A DNA stretch of 64,000 bases from Epiperipatus broadwayi (taxonomy: Eukaryota; Onychophora; Udeonychophora; Euonychophora; Peripatidae): NCBI GenBank assembly GCA_028023455.1, contig JAQFVV010006274.1, positions 5,706,001 to 5,770,000 on the forward strand. The letters are read 5' to 3'. Below, in pieces: positions 35,604 through 49,345 of this stretch. The notes under the pieces are model-generated. The model was not told the DNA's origin. It searched no databases and saw nothing but the letters and a program-made list of their open reading frames with translations. The position numbers and the translations under genes were made by a program. Each line of letters starts with the position of its first letter. The first letter of the stretch is position 1.

Positions 35604-36430
35604 ATGAGGTAAAAATCAAATCTTTTAATTGGCCAACTCACAAACTGAAGACAAAGCCTATTGTTAAAACATATTCGCCTATAATATTAAATTCAACTCA
35701 GATACGTTTATAAAAAGTATATTACTAATTTTTCAGGTTATGAAGAGAACGAAAGTTCTTTCAAAAATAAATTGCTATTTATTTATTCTAAAATATTCAA
35801 TTTCGGCAACATAAAAGCTATAATATAAACAAAAAGGTCGACTTTTACGTTATAGAAAAGTAATGATTTCTTTAATATTTTTACTAAAATCTTCAATATT
35901 TTTCGAAAATAATTTTGTTTTTTTAGTTTTTTTTTTAAAAAACTAGTTTAATTTCTGAAATTATATTTTTTTAATATTTAAAATTGCATTCGAAATGAAA
36001 ATCTCAGCGTTTTTCTTTATTTTCTTTGATCAGGCGGTTTCTTTGTTCTTTCCAGCCAATCAGAATGTCTTTTTCGGCTGAGAGCATGCTAAGAACCAAT
36101 CACAAATAATGTTCTTTCTTTGTTTAGGTTTAAATGCGTTTTTTTTTATTTTTTACTTGTAAAATAAGTCGGAAGAGGGCACCATCATACAGAACTTTTA
36201 AAAATCTATTCAGTACCTGTAAAACGAATATTTTAGCATAAGAACTTGCAGAGTTAGAGTGACGTCAGATGTCTACGAGTAGCCTCATAAGAAACAGTCT
36301 TTTGGTTAATGCTGGTTATGAAATTAATCCAAAAATATTGATGTTTAATGTTAAATCCTTTTTTCTTTTGATTAAAAACATTTGATAAGTTACTCTTCAC
36401 AGGTAACGATCGTAATACTATGTGCATGTA
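35604..36430 (+). repeat. CCAAT-rich dispersed repeat, copy 1
   Basis: Matches, in reverse complement, 57250-57990. Shared blocks include TGAGGTAAAAAT, TTTTAATTGG, CAGGTTATGAA, AATTTCTATTTATTTATT-like and GCCCTCTTCCGACTTATTTT-like segments, and GGCGGTTTCTTTG. Several CCAAT/ATTGG pentamers lie in it and just upstream (for example CAACCAATCAGAG at 35428, AGCCAATCAGAATG at 36055, GAACCAATCAC at 36097). No ORF or recognised family. Confidence 0.7.
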
Positions 36431-36954
36431 TAGTGTAAATTAAAGATCTTCAGAAATAAGATGTTAGAAATTTTTGTTCCCAATTTAAAATGTACTTCAC
36501 TTTTACAGGTCCAAATTTGGAAAAAGGGTGTTTCTTATATACGAAGCAATACCGTATAAAAAAATTATTATAAATCTATTATGAATTATTATATGTGAAA
36601 TATAAAAATTTATTTGGGAGTTGCAAGAAAATTTGTTATATAAATTATTTCAAATGAAAGATTTTCTAATTCATTTATAAACAAATAAGTAATTACTCCT
36701 AAACATGTAAGATTGATATTGAAGGAAAATACATAATCTACTTCTTTTTTTAATAAAATAAAATTTAATATATAGTTGTTCAATTAAAATTTAAAAAAAG
36801 ATAAATTTAAATTATTATTTTTTAAAAAACAATTATTGCATAATTGCAAAATTGTTTGTATGGAAAATTTATTCTTAATATATATATATAGTATACAAAT
36901 GTTATAAAAATATTGACTATTTAATTATTTTTATTGTTTTTGGGTTTTTTTCAG

Positions 36955-37042
36955 GGTCATTCAAGTTATATCACACATATTGATTGGTCCAAAGACAGCC
37001 AATATTTGATGAGCAATTCAGGAGATTATGAAGTCCTTTATT
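36955..37042 (+). CDS. EML: EML-like exon 6 of window (WD40 blade)
   Basis: The acceptor is TTTTTTTCAG before 36955 and the donor GTATGT follows 37042. The exon is 88 bp: 29 codons plus one T, so it ends in phase 1; the T joins GG of the next exon to make Trp. It reads GHSSYITHIDWSKDSQYLMS, then NSGDYEVLY. 'GHSS.ITH.DWS.....L.SNSGDYE.LYW' is a near-invariant EML segment. Confidence 0.96.
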
Positions 37043-40000
37043 GTATGTAAAATATATTTTGTTTTCATTAATATATGAAAAGTTTAATCTTTTCCATTAC
37101 AGATACAAACTATTTAAATAATTAGGTTTTTTTTTTTTTTTGAAAAGGCTTTTAAGACTTTCTACATTATATACTGTGACCTTCTCTTGGATCAATAACT
37201 AATCTAGACTCACATTTGGGGCTATAATCCGCCTTTGGGTCCTTCTCTTTGAACGCTGGAATCATATACGATCCGCCCTTTGTAACCTTTACTATCCGAA
37301 TAATCAAGAATATAAGCATAAAGAAACAAAAATGTTAAACTAACGAGATGATTCCTTTATTGAACAAAGCTAGCATGAAACTATAGATCTAAAGAAGAAC
37401 ACAAGGTGATTAATAAAGATAATAACTTCTGGCCAAACCAGCTTTAAAATCCACACAAGCAAAATGTGATGAGCTGAATTTGATATTCAGCAAACCAATA
37501 AATAACTAATAATTATATCTCTGGAATGATTATGAAATTAAAATTATAAATGAAATAATAAGTAAATTATGATGTAGATTACTAAATGGATGATGAAAAT
37601 AAGTAATAATTAAATAGTAGAATGAGATGAGTCTAAGAATGAAAAGAAAAGAACGAAGATGTATGAGAATAATGAATGATTAAGGTAATGATAGAATAAG
37701 AGTTAATGAGTAGTTAAGATGATAAAAGAATAAAAGTTAATGAATGGTTAATCAATTATGATAACGAATTAACGTCAAATGAGAATGAATAAATAAAAGA
37801 ACGATCAAGATGAAATTGAAGAACAATGTTAATGATGGAGACTGAAATCTTAAACTACAAACTAATATTGTATTAAATGGTACGAACATAAGCTAAATAA
37901 AAATAGGGATTCCAAGCTTGACACAACCAGAATATTTATCATAAAGTTAAAACAAGCTATACAATTTTATGACAAAAGAAGTAATTTATATCTTAAAGTT
38001 TGGTTGACTTTCATAAAACAGTGAAAGTAATCTAATTCAAGTCCAACTATCATAAATAACTATCTATAAAATTTACTACAAACTCAAATTCTACCTTGAA
38101 ACTTAACAACTAATTCTTCTCACGGTTCAAACAACTCAAAAATTGTTATACAAAATATACTTGGGTCAGTGAAAGAGATTTTACCACTACCCGAATATAA
38201 TGCACAAAACAGCTCTTAATATAAACTCAAATTAACAACTAAATTTAGCAATTCCACAAAAAACTTTATAAACTCAATAAATATTATAAACTTTAGAATT
38301 TAAGAAATAGGAATAACTTTTTAATAACTAAACACAATAACTTACCAAATTCCTTTTCTCAAATAATTATAAACCATGTGATCAAGATCAGTGAATGATA
38401 ACTCTGCAGGTTCAATTAAATCGATTAAACCAATATTAAGTGTTTATCTTTTAGTATATCACTTAAAGTAATATGTACTCTAGGTTAATACCATTTTAAT
38501 TGTTATGTGATGATGCCTTAGATGTACTCATAAATTATAAGGCTTAACAAAATTATTCTGATATACCTACATATAATGACTTTTACAATATTGATCGATG
38601 ACGATTTCCAGATAATCGTAGGATATGTCGATAGCAATAACAATAATAATGTGTGTGTGTGTGTTGATTAGCAATAAGACCACTGACAACTAAATAAATT
38701 TTTAACACAACAAGATTTATTTACAACTTTATTTTAGATACATTGCATGAAACAAGATAAATCCATTAACTAAAATCAGGGATGGAAATTAATTGGTATC
38801 CCATTGACTATGCATGTAATAAGTAATAACAAACCAATATAGTGATATTTATAGTATCACTATTATTCTGGGCTATATTTCTATTATTATTCTATCTTAT
38901 AGAATAAGATAGTTACCTTATTTGAGCTAACTTAGCATTTAAATTATAAAACAAAATGAACTTAGGTTTTTGGGATATACACAACGTTTTAAATGTAAAA
39001 ACTCTAAGTTATAATTTAGTATATTAAACTATAATTATTTGATTTATTAGAATATAATAAGGGCAATTATCATATTCAGTACAATTAGTAATTTATTATC
39101 ATTTACTATAAAAAGATTCATTATATTGATGTGGACATCATAAGTTAAATGCACACATGACACCAAAACATTGCCTATGTCCACAACCTAATCATTTAAT
39201 AGTTAACTGATCTTATCGATCCATATGCGAATCACTGATTGATGACCAATCCACATTGTCCATGTACATCCCTTGCTCTTTTATATAGAAGTTATACAAA
39301 CATTAGTAAGTTTTTTTGGTTGTCCTGTTTATAAACTGATGAAGATTACACAACATCATAAAGACACTTCCAATTAGACAACACTATAAATAGATCAGTG
39401 TCCCTTAATCTAACTTTATCTTATCCTTGCTATTTGATTTTGAAATACTAAACTTCACCATACACGGTAGAAAACTAACTATAACTTTATGAGGGTTCTA
39501 ACAATAAAGAGGCTCTACAAAACAACATGATAGTTGTATAAAAATATGGCCAATTTCAATACCTTCATAGGTTTAAAAGTGTGGCCAGTGCCTCATCACA
39601 GAAAAATAAAATTCAGAGCACGGGGATCATCCTCTTTTAGCATTAACTATGCTAACTGAGCACTAACTATTAATCAGCCTCGACAATATCATCCTCTCAT
39701 TTAATCACCAATGGGGAATACTCCATCAGTCTATGCACAATATTGATATTCTTATATTTGATGCCATTATATGCGGCACAAACTCATCAGCTAAAAGCTG
39801 TCACAAATTCTGATCAATACAATAGCAAGGTAAAACAACACTAATAATAAAAGTGGAAACATAAGTATTCCATTTCACAATGCAGAAACTATTAATGCAT
39901 TAATAAACAAATCCCCAAAATATGTCAAATGATCATTAATTATTTAAAATAACAATTATACTTTGTTATAGCAAGCCATGCACACGTAAACAATGAAGAT

Positions 40001-40566
40001 CAACCTACATTCTGTATTTAAAGTGGACATTTTCATTCATAGGCAAAATTAAGAAATAAAAGAAATGCTTATTAAATTATTTCATATAATAGAACAATTG
40101 TGTCATTATGGGTATAATTTTGACAAGTTTGGGTCTGTTTGTTTCCCTCTCAATATAATGTTAACATTTGTTTTAGCAGTGCGAGAGATAAATATTTCTC
40201 TCTCTTCCCAGTTAAATGATATTTAATATTATGCTTTCCCTTAATTGGGAAAATAACAAAAATATGGATAATAAATGTATATATCTTTACACACATCTAC
40301 ATCCTTGCTAAGTATATTTTATACCATGATATATATATAAAAAATAATCCCTAAATCATACATGAAAGAAAAAGAAAAAAAAAACGTATTATAATATTAA
40401 AAATAAACGAACATTTTCTCCTATTAGATTTTATCTTAGTAATTAAAGTTTGATCCGTTCTTATGAGCAAAAATGACAAGAAAACGGATATTGTAAGCAA
40501 ATATTCCTAAGTAAATATATATTTTTGGATTATCCTGTTCAATATTAGCATATTCAGACAAAATTC

Positions 40567-40955
40567 AAACACTTTTCCAAAGGCAATAAAAATCATTTAT
40601 TGGTTTATGTACTGATGTCAGTTTAGCAAGACGATATTTAAATACTTTCCAAAGATAATAAAAATCATTTATTGGTTTATGTACTGATGTCAGTATAGCA
40701 AGACGATATTTAAATACTTTCCAAAGGCAATAAAAATCATTTATTGGTTTATGTATTGATGTCAGTATAGCAAGATGATATTTAAATACTTTCCAAAGGC
40801 AATAAAAATCATTTGTTAGTTTATGTACTGATGTCAGTATAGCAAGACGATATTTAAGTACTTTCCAAAGGCAATAAAAATCATTTGTTGGTTTATGTAC
40901 TGATGTCAGTATAGCAAGACGATATTTTAATACTTTGCAAAGGCAACAAAATTAA
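40567..40955 (+). repeat. Tandem repeat of a 72-bp unit (~5.4 copies)
   Basis: The block AGGCAATAAA recurs at 40581, 40653 (as AGATAATAAA), 40725, 40797, 40869 and 40941, exactly 72 bp apart each time. Each unit contains TTTATGTACTGATGTCAGT and AGCAAGACGATATTTAA. Copies differ by a few bases, the last being the most diverged. It is a minisatellite; its spacing and lack of unique spacers exclude a CRISPR array. Confidence 0.95.
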
Positions 40956-43224
40956 AATAGGTTTATTACGATCTTTAAAACAAACTTTTAAAATCATTTA
41001 TGGATTTTGTTTACTTTGGGTTTTTTTTCGTCCACGGTAATATCCGTCATAATTTTAAATGATCTGTGCAATTTTAAACATTTAAAATATTACTAATTTA
41101 TATGTTGCATAACCAAGATAAAAAAATAATAATCAGCAAATTAATATGTTTTTAATAATGGTAAGAAGAATTGATTCAATAGTAAGCAATTATCAATAAA
41201 ATATACTTGGCATTAATAATCTGTCATTTTTCTATTTTTAATCACTAAGCAAATTCGCGCTGAAATAACCTGCAGACAAGTTTTCTTTCCCAAGAAGAAT
41301 AGGACAATAAACTCATGCATTTTTTTTTTTATATTGATTACTTTATATGATTTAAAAATGAGTTTTTGGTTTGTTTTTTATCTCTTGAAACTTTTTTCAA
41401 AATAATTTCAAATTATTTTTATTGAGATGATAATTTATAAACAAACATATTATTCTGCTTAATTCTTAAAGGATGGCGCGAAAATCAAAATACTTTAATC
41501 TTTTTCTTTTCAATCTAAACAATTTTTGTGTTATTATTAAATCTGACAATTGATTAAAATAAAGAAGAAAAAAAATAATTGCTTATGTTTTCTGGTATTG
41601 TTTTTCGTTTCAAATAGTACATGTTGAGGCAAATATTTATCCAGATAGCGGTAATTCTAGCTTCTCCAGTAGGCAAAATTAAGAATCATACGATCGATAA
41701 AAAACAGTATTGAAATATTACAGAGTTATTAGTTTCTACTCCATTCTGTTTAAATCCATGTAATCATGAGATTTTGACCAAATTAATTTTCAAGGTTATT
41801 ATTTTTCAACTTATTCCTTTTATTTTATTTTATACATGGATAATTTACGTCTTGTTCCGATTTTTCTTCTCTTAGTAGTCCCCCCCCCCTCTTCAAACTT
41901 GTTATAGTATTTATTCCTTGTGTTACAATACCTGATTGGTCCTAAATGATCCAATCACTGTAAAATGTGAATAAATTAATAGTTTTATCCTTCTAGTGAG
42001 AACCATCTAGACTGATACATTTCAATTTAAATTGAAATATATATTTAAAGATTGTTTATAAAGAAAATTTAGAAGAATTATAAATTGATTTTGTAGTTTA
42101 TTTTTAATCACTGTTTAATAATAATAAAGAGTTAAATATTTTCATACTTCCAAATTGGTTTAATACTATTAAAATATTATTTGAAATAGCTGCCACTGGA
42201 ACTTGTGATAAAATGTTTAAGAGATAATATCCACTCTATCCAATTTTCCAGTGCATTACTAACAGTCCAAATCATCATCACTTTCAAGATATTTATGGGT
42301 GAGCTTTTGCTTAATTGGAAAATCTATAATCCAACAAGCATTTCAATATATATAACTGATTTTTACACACTGATTTTCAATATATTAATAAATTATTACT
42401 AATTAAAATTTAAAATTTTACATACTGGATCACTGAATAAAACTTACTATCATTGAGTCAAAACATATGGTTACAATACATATATGTATAATGATTAGAA
42501 GAAAACTTATTTAATGGTCAGTGGATTATCCTGTCATTTTTTTTACCTGGATTCAAATTTCCAGCAAAACTTGGACATTTTTTAAGACCATAGTGAAACT
42601 AACTAACCATCACTTTATTGTTTGGTAATTGGATATTTAGTTTTTACATAAATGATAAAATAATGAAAAGAAAAAAAACATCTCTAACCAGCAGTTGACT
42701 AGCTTTGATGAATATTGGTTTCTTTTTTATTATTCTTATTTGCAAAGATGCTGAAAGGGCCCTTGCCCTAGGCATTACTTACTTTGCATAATAATTATTT
42801 TAATAAAAGTTTATTTTTGTAAAATAATTTTTTCCATTTCATATAAAATGTAATACTTTAAAATTTTAAAAAATTTTATTAGTACTAACATTAACTTATC
42901 ATACTAGAAGAATCATAATATCGCACTTTTAAAAATTACTACTTATTTTTACTATACTTAAATATATTTGAATAAAGTAACATCTTTTAATAACTCACTT
43001 TGTGCAAAGGTCTTTCCAACAGCTTCCAGTAGTGGAATAGTATAGGAAAAGACAATTATCAAATGGTAAGGGTTTGAACTGTTTTTCATCATTGTATTAC
43101 CTTTTAGCTCAGAATAGTTAGATCTCCATTATTAACCACTATTTGATGGTTAACTGGGTTGGCTTCTAAAAGAAAAATCCTAAGTTTGATTAAAATCTGC
43201 AAAAAAAATTCAAGTAAAAATTTT

Positions 43225-43300
43225 ATCTGATTGGGATTGGAACCCAAGTTGTTGCATGGCTGATAATTGCACTACCATTATTTCACAAGGCACTTGATAT
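43225..43300 (-). repeat. tRNA-like SINE head (A- and B-box)
   Basis: On the minus strand TAATGGTAGTGCAA (A-box-like, 43267-43280) is followed about 25 bases later by GGGTTCCAATCCC (43233-43245), a perfect B-box. The spacing suits a tRNA-derived SINE promoter. No full cloverleaf or CCA-adjacent acceptor stem was found, so it is not called a tRNA gene. Confidence 0.5.
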
Positions 43301-46300
43301 ATACTAGTCTAGTTGTAGCCATAATTTCCATAATTATGATTTCACTCTATTGTTTTTCAAAAAAATATTAAATAGATTACAAATTCCTAAAAACGAAATT
43401 TGAATTTTCTATATATTGATTTTTTTTTAGTTTATATTATATTTAACTATATCTCTCTGTGTGTGTATTTATTAAAAATTGCACTTACTATATCTGTATT
43501 GCTACCATTTGTGAATATGGATATCAGCTCTATGGCTTAGAATGAAGCATCACATATGTAGAGGGATTACTATATATATATTTAATCCATACATGTGTGT
43601 CTATTATTAAAACCAGCTTTAAATTTTATATAAATTACAGTAATATGATGTATAAAATAAATTATCTATAATGAAGAAACTACAGAACTGCAAATTTTTG
43701 AAATTAAAGAAATTTAGTATATTGAACTCCTAAATAAATTAAAATAAACCTACTAGTGTCTCAAGACTTTGTACTTTCATAAAAGAATCTTTATGATAGT
43801 ATAAACTTTTTTGCTTATCAATAATATTATTATAAATTTGATTTGATTATAAATAATTCCAAATTAATGAGGTTTTTTTTTAAGAAATTGAATTTTATAG
43901 AAATAATATTATATAATCTAAAAGTTTTATTTTTTTATAATTTTTCAGATTTTATTTTTTTACAAAAATTCAGATTAATATGAAAGAATAAGATATATTG
44001 AAATACTCATCCTTTCATCTCTTTTTCAAAATATCAAAAGTAAATTTTAATTATGAGATTATTATTATATGGATATTTCACATGTTCATTAAATCAGTGT
44101 TGGGGTGTTAATGTTGTTATTATATATGTATATATATTCCAAGTCATATTTGCTAACACACATCTTCATTTTCCATTCAATTGAATTTGCCTTTTGTAAG
44201 TGAATCATTGATGTTGCATCTTGGGGATTATTTATTTTTTAAGATGTCTTTATTTATGTTTTAAAAATGTATGGTAAAGTACATCTACAAATCACTGAAA
44301 GTGAAAGAGTGAATCTTAATGTATATTGTCAATTTATTCAATCGTGAATTAGAAATTCTAATGCGAATTTATAAAGATTGTGATTTTGAAAATATCTTAA
44401 AAGAATATTAGGACATGCATGTGCACTTATACTTATATATTCATATACACAATCAAATATATTTGAACTAAATATGCAGCATATATTTATTCTCTACATC
44501 TTTGTGTGTGTACACACATTTCTTACGGAAATTTATACACATTTTTCAAATTTTGCATTTCAATTGTGTTCTTAAACTTTGTGGTGAATGTTTCAAAATC
44601 AAGATCTACAATAAAACATAAGCCATTACAAAGCTACTGCTGAAGATGATTGTATATTATCATTTACTTGTTTCATCTTGTCTTCAGTGAGAAAATTTAA
44701 AATATATATAGTACACATATTCCTATGTATTTCTAGATGTGTGTGTGTTGATACACAATGTTTTTTCTTCATGTAAAAATTTTAGAACAAACCTATCTTT
44801 ATTTCTTTTGATGATTTAAATGGATGATAAATTTTATCATGAAGAATGGATGAGAAATGTAAGAAAGAAATACAAGAAAATTATGTCTGAAAATATATGG
44901 TGGTATGTTACAAAATTCACTGCAGCCTAAGTGGAAGTTTTTGTTCTGCATGAGAATAATAGAAATTAATACTATAATTGGTATTGTAGTCTCTTTTCTT
45001 ATCTTTGAGTGATAAATCTTAGTTCAATTTGTTTTGGATAAAAAAAAAATTCTGTGATATCTTGTCCCCATACAGTACATTATAGAATAAAAAACTAAAA
45101 ATGCTATACCAATAGATGTTTAAATCCTTGAAGTTATTTTTTAAGATTACATTTGTCAATAGAAATTGTGCTGGACAATTAACTGCATAGGTAGAGAGAT
45201 GAATTCAACATATAATTTATTTACAATATTTAAATATCATATAATCATCTGAGCAATTAACCATTTGATCTCCCCCCCTCCCCCACCATTAGTAAAAGTT
45301 GATAGTATAAGTGAATGATGTTCAGATTCATGATAGTTTTTTCCAAAAATCAAATAGCAATGGCAATTAACTCCTAATAATGAGTAGAATCCTTAAAAAA
45401 AATCTTAAGGACTTTAATATCCAATATTACAGGCATTTTTAATTTTATTGCCTAAATAGTTGAAAAATTTTAATAAATGTGTTTTATGAGTGCTTAACTT
45501 AAAGAATTAGAACTCAAATACTTAATGAAAAGTAATGCATAGACTAACTACTATAGAATGAAATATGGAAAGATGTATGTTGGTATTAAAAGGAGGGATT
45601 ATAAACAAAATATATGAATGAGAAAGTAAATAGGTATCACTGAGTAACATTAAAGACCAGACTTTATTCAAGCTTGTCTGTGTTGCTAGAAAAAATGACA
45701 TCAGATAGATTCTTAAATCAAAAAATCATAAGAAAGCTAGAAGAAGATGATATCTAAAGATGGTTAGATTAGAAAAGAAAGTTTTCTGGAGTAACATAAA
45801 GAAAAGATATGGAATGGAAAAACTGGATTAAACATGGATATATCTTTAATCTGCAGTTGATTGATAGTGATTAAAAATGATGATGATATTCATTAATGCT
45901 TATGGTAAAGTTTGATATCTTTAGAATAGCTTCAATGCTAACTTTCATGGTTCATAATCTTTTCATAACAAGAAAAAAGATGAAAATGAATATTCAAAAT
46001 ATATTGCTGCTAATTCCAGAACACTGTAAATCCAACTAAGTATTATTAAAAAACTTGTTTTTACAAAGATGACTTTTTATTATTATGAAACATGCATATT
46101 TTAAAAAAATACAGGTCAGTGTAATATGAATTCTTGTTATTTCTTTTTCTTATAACATTTTATTGATGATTTTCATTTTTTCTCACATACTGAAACAGAA
46201 TCTGGAGTGATTTGTATTGCATTCCTGTTTTTTTTTTTTTTACACAATTTTTTTCCTATTTTTGTTTGTTAATCATCAATTAAAAAATTTTATAGAAGGA

Positions 46301-47769
46301 AAAGTGTTTTTTTTTTAATTTATTCAAGACAATGTTCCCCCCCCCCCATTATGTACATGCATACATTCAACTCAACGTTAGATTTTTTAAATACATCCCT
46401 CATCTCCCAGTATTTTCTTTGCCAAATTTTATTTCCCGTTAAATCTCACAACAAATCCAGGTTTATTTTAATATAAATCTTATTTCCATATAATCTTATA
46501 TTAGGTTCAAAGACATTAAAATGTACTTTTGAATAATCGGTCATTATATTTAGAGGACTTCCCATCTAATTGTTCTTGTTTTTTTTTTGTTTTTTTAATT
46601 GCCATTTTTCTGAAAGAAATATCAAAATTTTCGTAGTTAGTTTTGTAGCTATATTTTTTTAAAATTAATTTTGATGATGTCTGTAATTCCATTGAATATG
46701 AAATCTTGCAAGCATGTATTATTATCATTATTTTACTTAGAATATCATTTGGCTCTGTCCAATGTCTAAATATTTTTCTACTCTCTCATGGTATGGTTTT
46801 TCAAATTCATAATTTTTTTTTTTTTATTTCTTGCATTTATTTTTTATTGGACCTTTTTTTTTTTTTTTGTATGCAATTTTTTTTGTATCCATTCTTTTTT
46901 GGATCTTATTCTTATCTACTCTGATAATATCCACTTTTAATTCAGTTTCTAGATCTTTTTCAAAAACTTTTCTCAAAAGAAAAATAATAATAATAATAAT
47001 GAAACTGTTTAATAATGCTTTCTACTAATTTTCCATTAGAAAAAAAAATAAATTAATACTTAATGTGATATTATAAGTATAAAGATGCTTTCCAGATTTC
47101 ACTTACAAATAATTCAAAATAAAAACTTTAGCTATTTATTATGCAATTAATATATTTATTTATATTAGTAGAATAAAATAATTATTGATTACTTAATTTC
47201 ATTGGAAAATATTTTTTCCAAAATAGAAATAAAAAAAAAAAAATCTTAAGTTTTATAGTAATTTTCCAGAGCTTATTTTGTAAATGAATAGTATACTACA
47301 TAATTATTAATTTTGTATTTGTTATTTGCTTGATTATGTGTGTGTATATGTTTTTGAGTATATGGTTTCTCCTTAATATAGCATTAATATTTTAATCAGA
47401 CCTTCATCTATCGCCATTTGGGCAGTTTATGTAAATCAGTGTCTTTCTTGGACATTTTTCATTCATGAATATTTATTTTAGACATATATATGTATTTAAA
47501 CGTACGTATAATTACATATATGCATTAATAAGTAAATGAAATTGATAATAGCTAATTACAAATTGAATAATAACAGCCAAAGATGCAAACAGAATTCTAA
47601 TAAAGGTATCAATACAATATCAGATCTTTGGATTATAATAGAAAAAAATAAACTTTGTATTTCAGAGTTTAATTTAAAGTTTGGAAACCAGTTTTCAAGA
47701 CAAAAAATCTTTGAAAGTTTCAAATTCTAAAACCCTTTAAAATACAGTATTATGGTTATTAATTTAAAT

Positions 47770-48790
47770 GATCTTCAATTTATTCTCTTCCTCATTCCTT
47801 CTTAGTTTTGCTTTTTTATATAACATAATACCAACATTCCACTCGTCTTACACTTTAAAGCAAATTTATTTATTTATTCTACAGTCTCGACTGTTCCTAG
47901 CAGTCTTCGTCATATTTACAAAATTTAAACATATTAATACAAGCATATTTCATACATATATTTATTATAATCTTACAATTTTAAAATCACTTTATTCATT
48001 AAACGTACTATATATTCTATCACTTGTAACTTTTTAATTCTATTTTATCCTTTATTTTTCTTATTTATTTTATTTTTAATTATTATCATATTTATATTTA
48101 TTTACCTTTTACTTTTGCCATAATTTTAGAAATTCAATGTAAAATTTATGAAATCTTTCTTAGATTACTATATTCATATATTTAACCTTATTTTACATTT
48201 CACTTATATCTACATATTATCTTAATTTTTATATATATATATATTATCTTATTCATTCCTTAATTCCTTTTTTATCCATATTTTATTCCTGCTTCTTTCA
48301 TTTACTTAATTTTTATAAAATTATTTTTATTTTTATATTTATTTTATTTTTTTTATTTCTTACTTTATTATCTATTTTTACTGTCTTCCCTCCACCATTT
48401 TCTCCATCCCATGATAGTTCTTACTTTCTTTTTTTATATTAATATACAGCTCCCTCTATTATCTATTATACAAACTACTTATTTATTTAATTTTTTATTA
48501 TTAGTTTTTACTTTTTATTATATTCATTTTTATACTAAGATAGTTTTTAAACCCCTTTCTCTATCACTATTTGGGTTTATCTTCTTTATTAAAATTGCCT
48601 CCCTTATTTATTCTATCTCTTCTACTACTTGCATAACTTATCATTCTAATAATCTCTTTTTTTAGTTTATGTCCTGTCTCCATAAAATTTATATATACTG
48701 GTGATCCTCTATCATATTTATGTTGTTTTAATCTAGTATATTGTACTGGGCATACCTCAACCCCGTTCTGACTTTTAGCGTACCTATCAG
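47770..48790 (-). pseudogene. Penelope-like element 3' end, copy A (minus)
   Basis: On the minus strand the region around 48780-48560 reads GRYAKSQNGVEVCPVQYTRL, KQHKYDRGSPVYINFMETGH, then KLKKEIIRMISYASSRRD, like the C-terminal half of a PLE GIY-YIG domain. This is followed by A-rich sequence, and at 47889-47914 by a tight hairpin GACTG-(7)-CAGTC next to TGACGA and GAGAC, then AATAAATAAAT. Most of it (up to about 48590) is an inverted match to 51430-52700. The reverse transcriptase is absent. Confidence 0.65.
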
Positions 48791-49345
48791 CATGAGGTTA
48801 TAGTAGCTCTTAGAGTGAGATATAAATATTAATTTTAATAAAAATATACATTCAATAATCTAATTTATATTAATAGATTATAAATTAAGTGAGATCTTTA
48901 ACATGGTTATTTCATTACCATGCCAACAAACGTCAAAAGGTTAATGGCTGCTTATCTTTGAAAGAGCGTGATTAATACACGTCTTTACGCACCACTCCCA
49001 GACAGAGAAATCCCCGACTGGAAGGATATACAACCCCCAACACATTATCTAACATATAACAACTTTCTAAGGCCCGATAAAGTTGTATCCCATTTGCTAG
49101 AATCAGTCCTCTTATCTCAGGTGATATAAAAGAAATTTAAAAAGTCGCTCACGGAAATATATTTACTTGTGTCATTTTTTCAGAAATGAAATAAAATAAA
49201 TATAATGCATGCCACTAAATACGTTATAAAATATTTATTATACATATCAATTAATATGTTTTAAATTCCATTTTCCCATCACCAATTACACAAATAAAAG
49301 AAAATAAATTATTTAATCTGTTTCCCTTAATTAATTCATAAAAAA

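Larger units (their letters stand above)
29566..36954 (+). other. EML intron 5 (7.4 kb) with hammerhead-unit array
   Basis: Runs from donor GTAAAATT to acceptor TTTTTTTCAG. It contains the array of 445-bp hammerhead units with an inserted LINE fragment (30138-32307), a B-box-like site at 33519-33530, a degenerate ~123-bp tandem repeat (33790-34560) and one copy of the CCAAT-rich repeat (35604-36430). The stretches 29600-30137 and 32310-33500 are AT-rich with nothing recognised. Confidence 0.8.

Noticed and set aside
40567-40955. CRISPR-like regular spacing
   Set aside because: The whole 72-bp unit repeats with no unique spacers, and the genome is eukaryotic.
43225-43300. Functional tRNA gene
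   Set aside because: Only A- and B-box-like blocks are present; no acceptor stem or anticodon arm could be paired.
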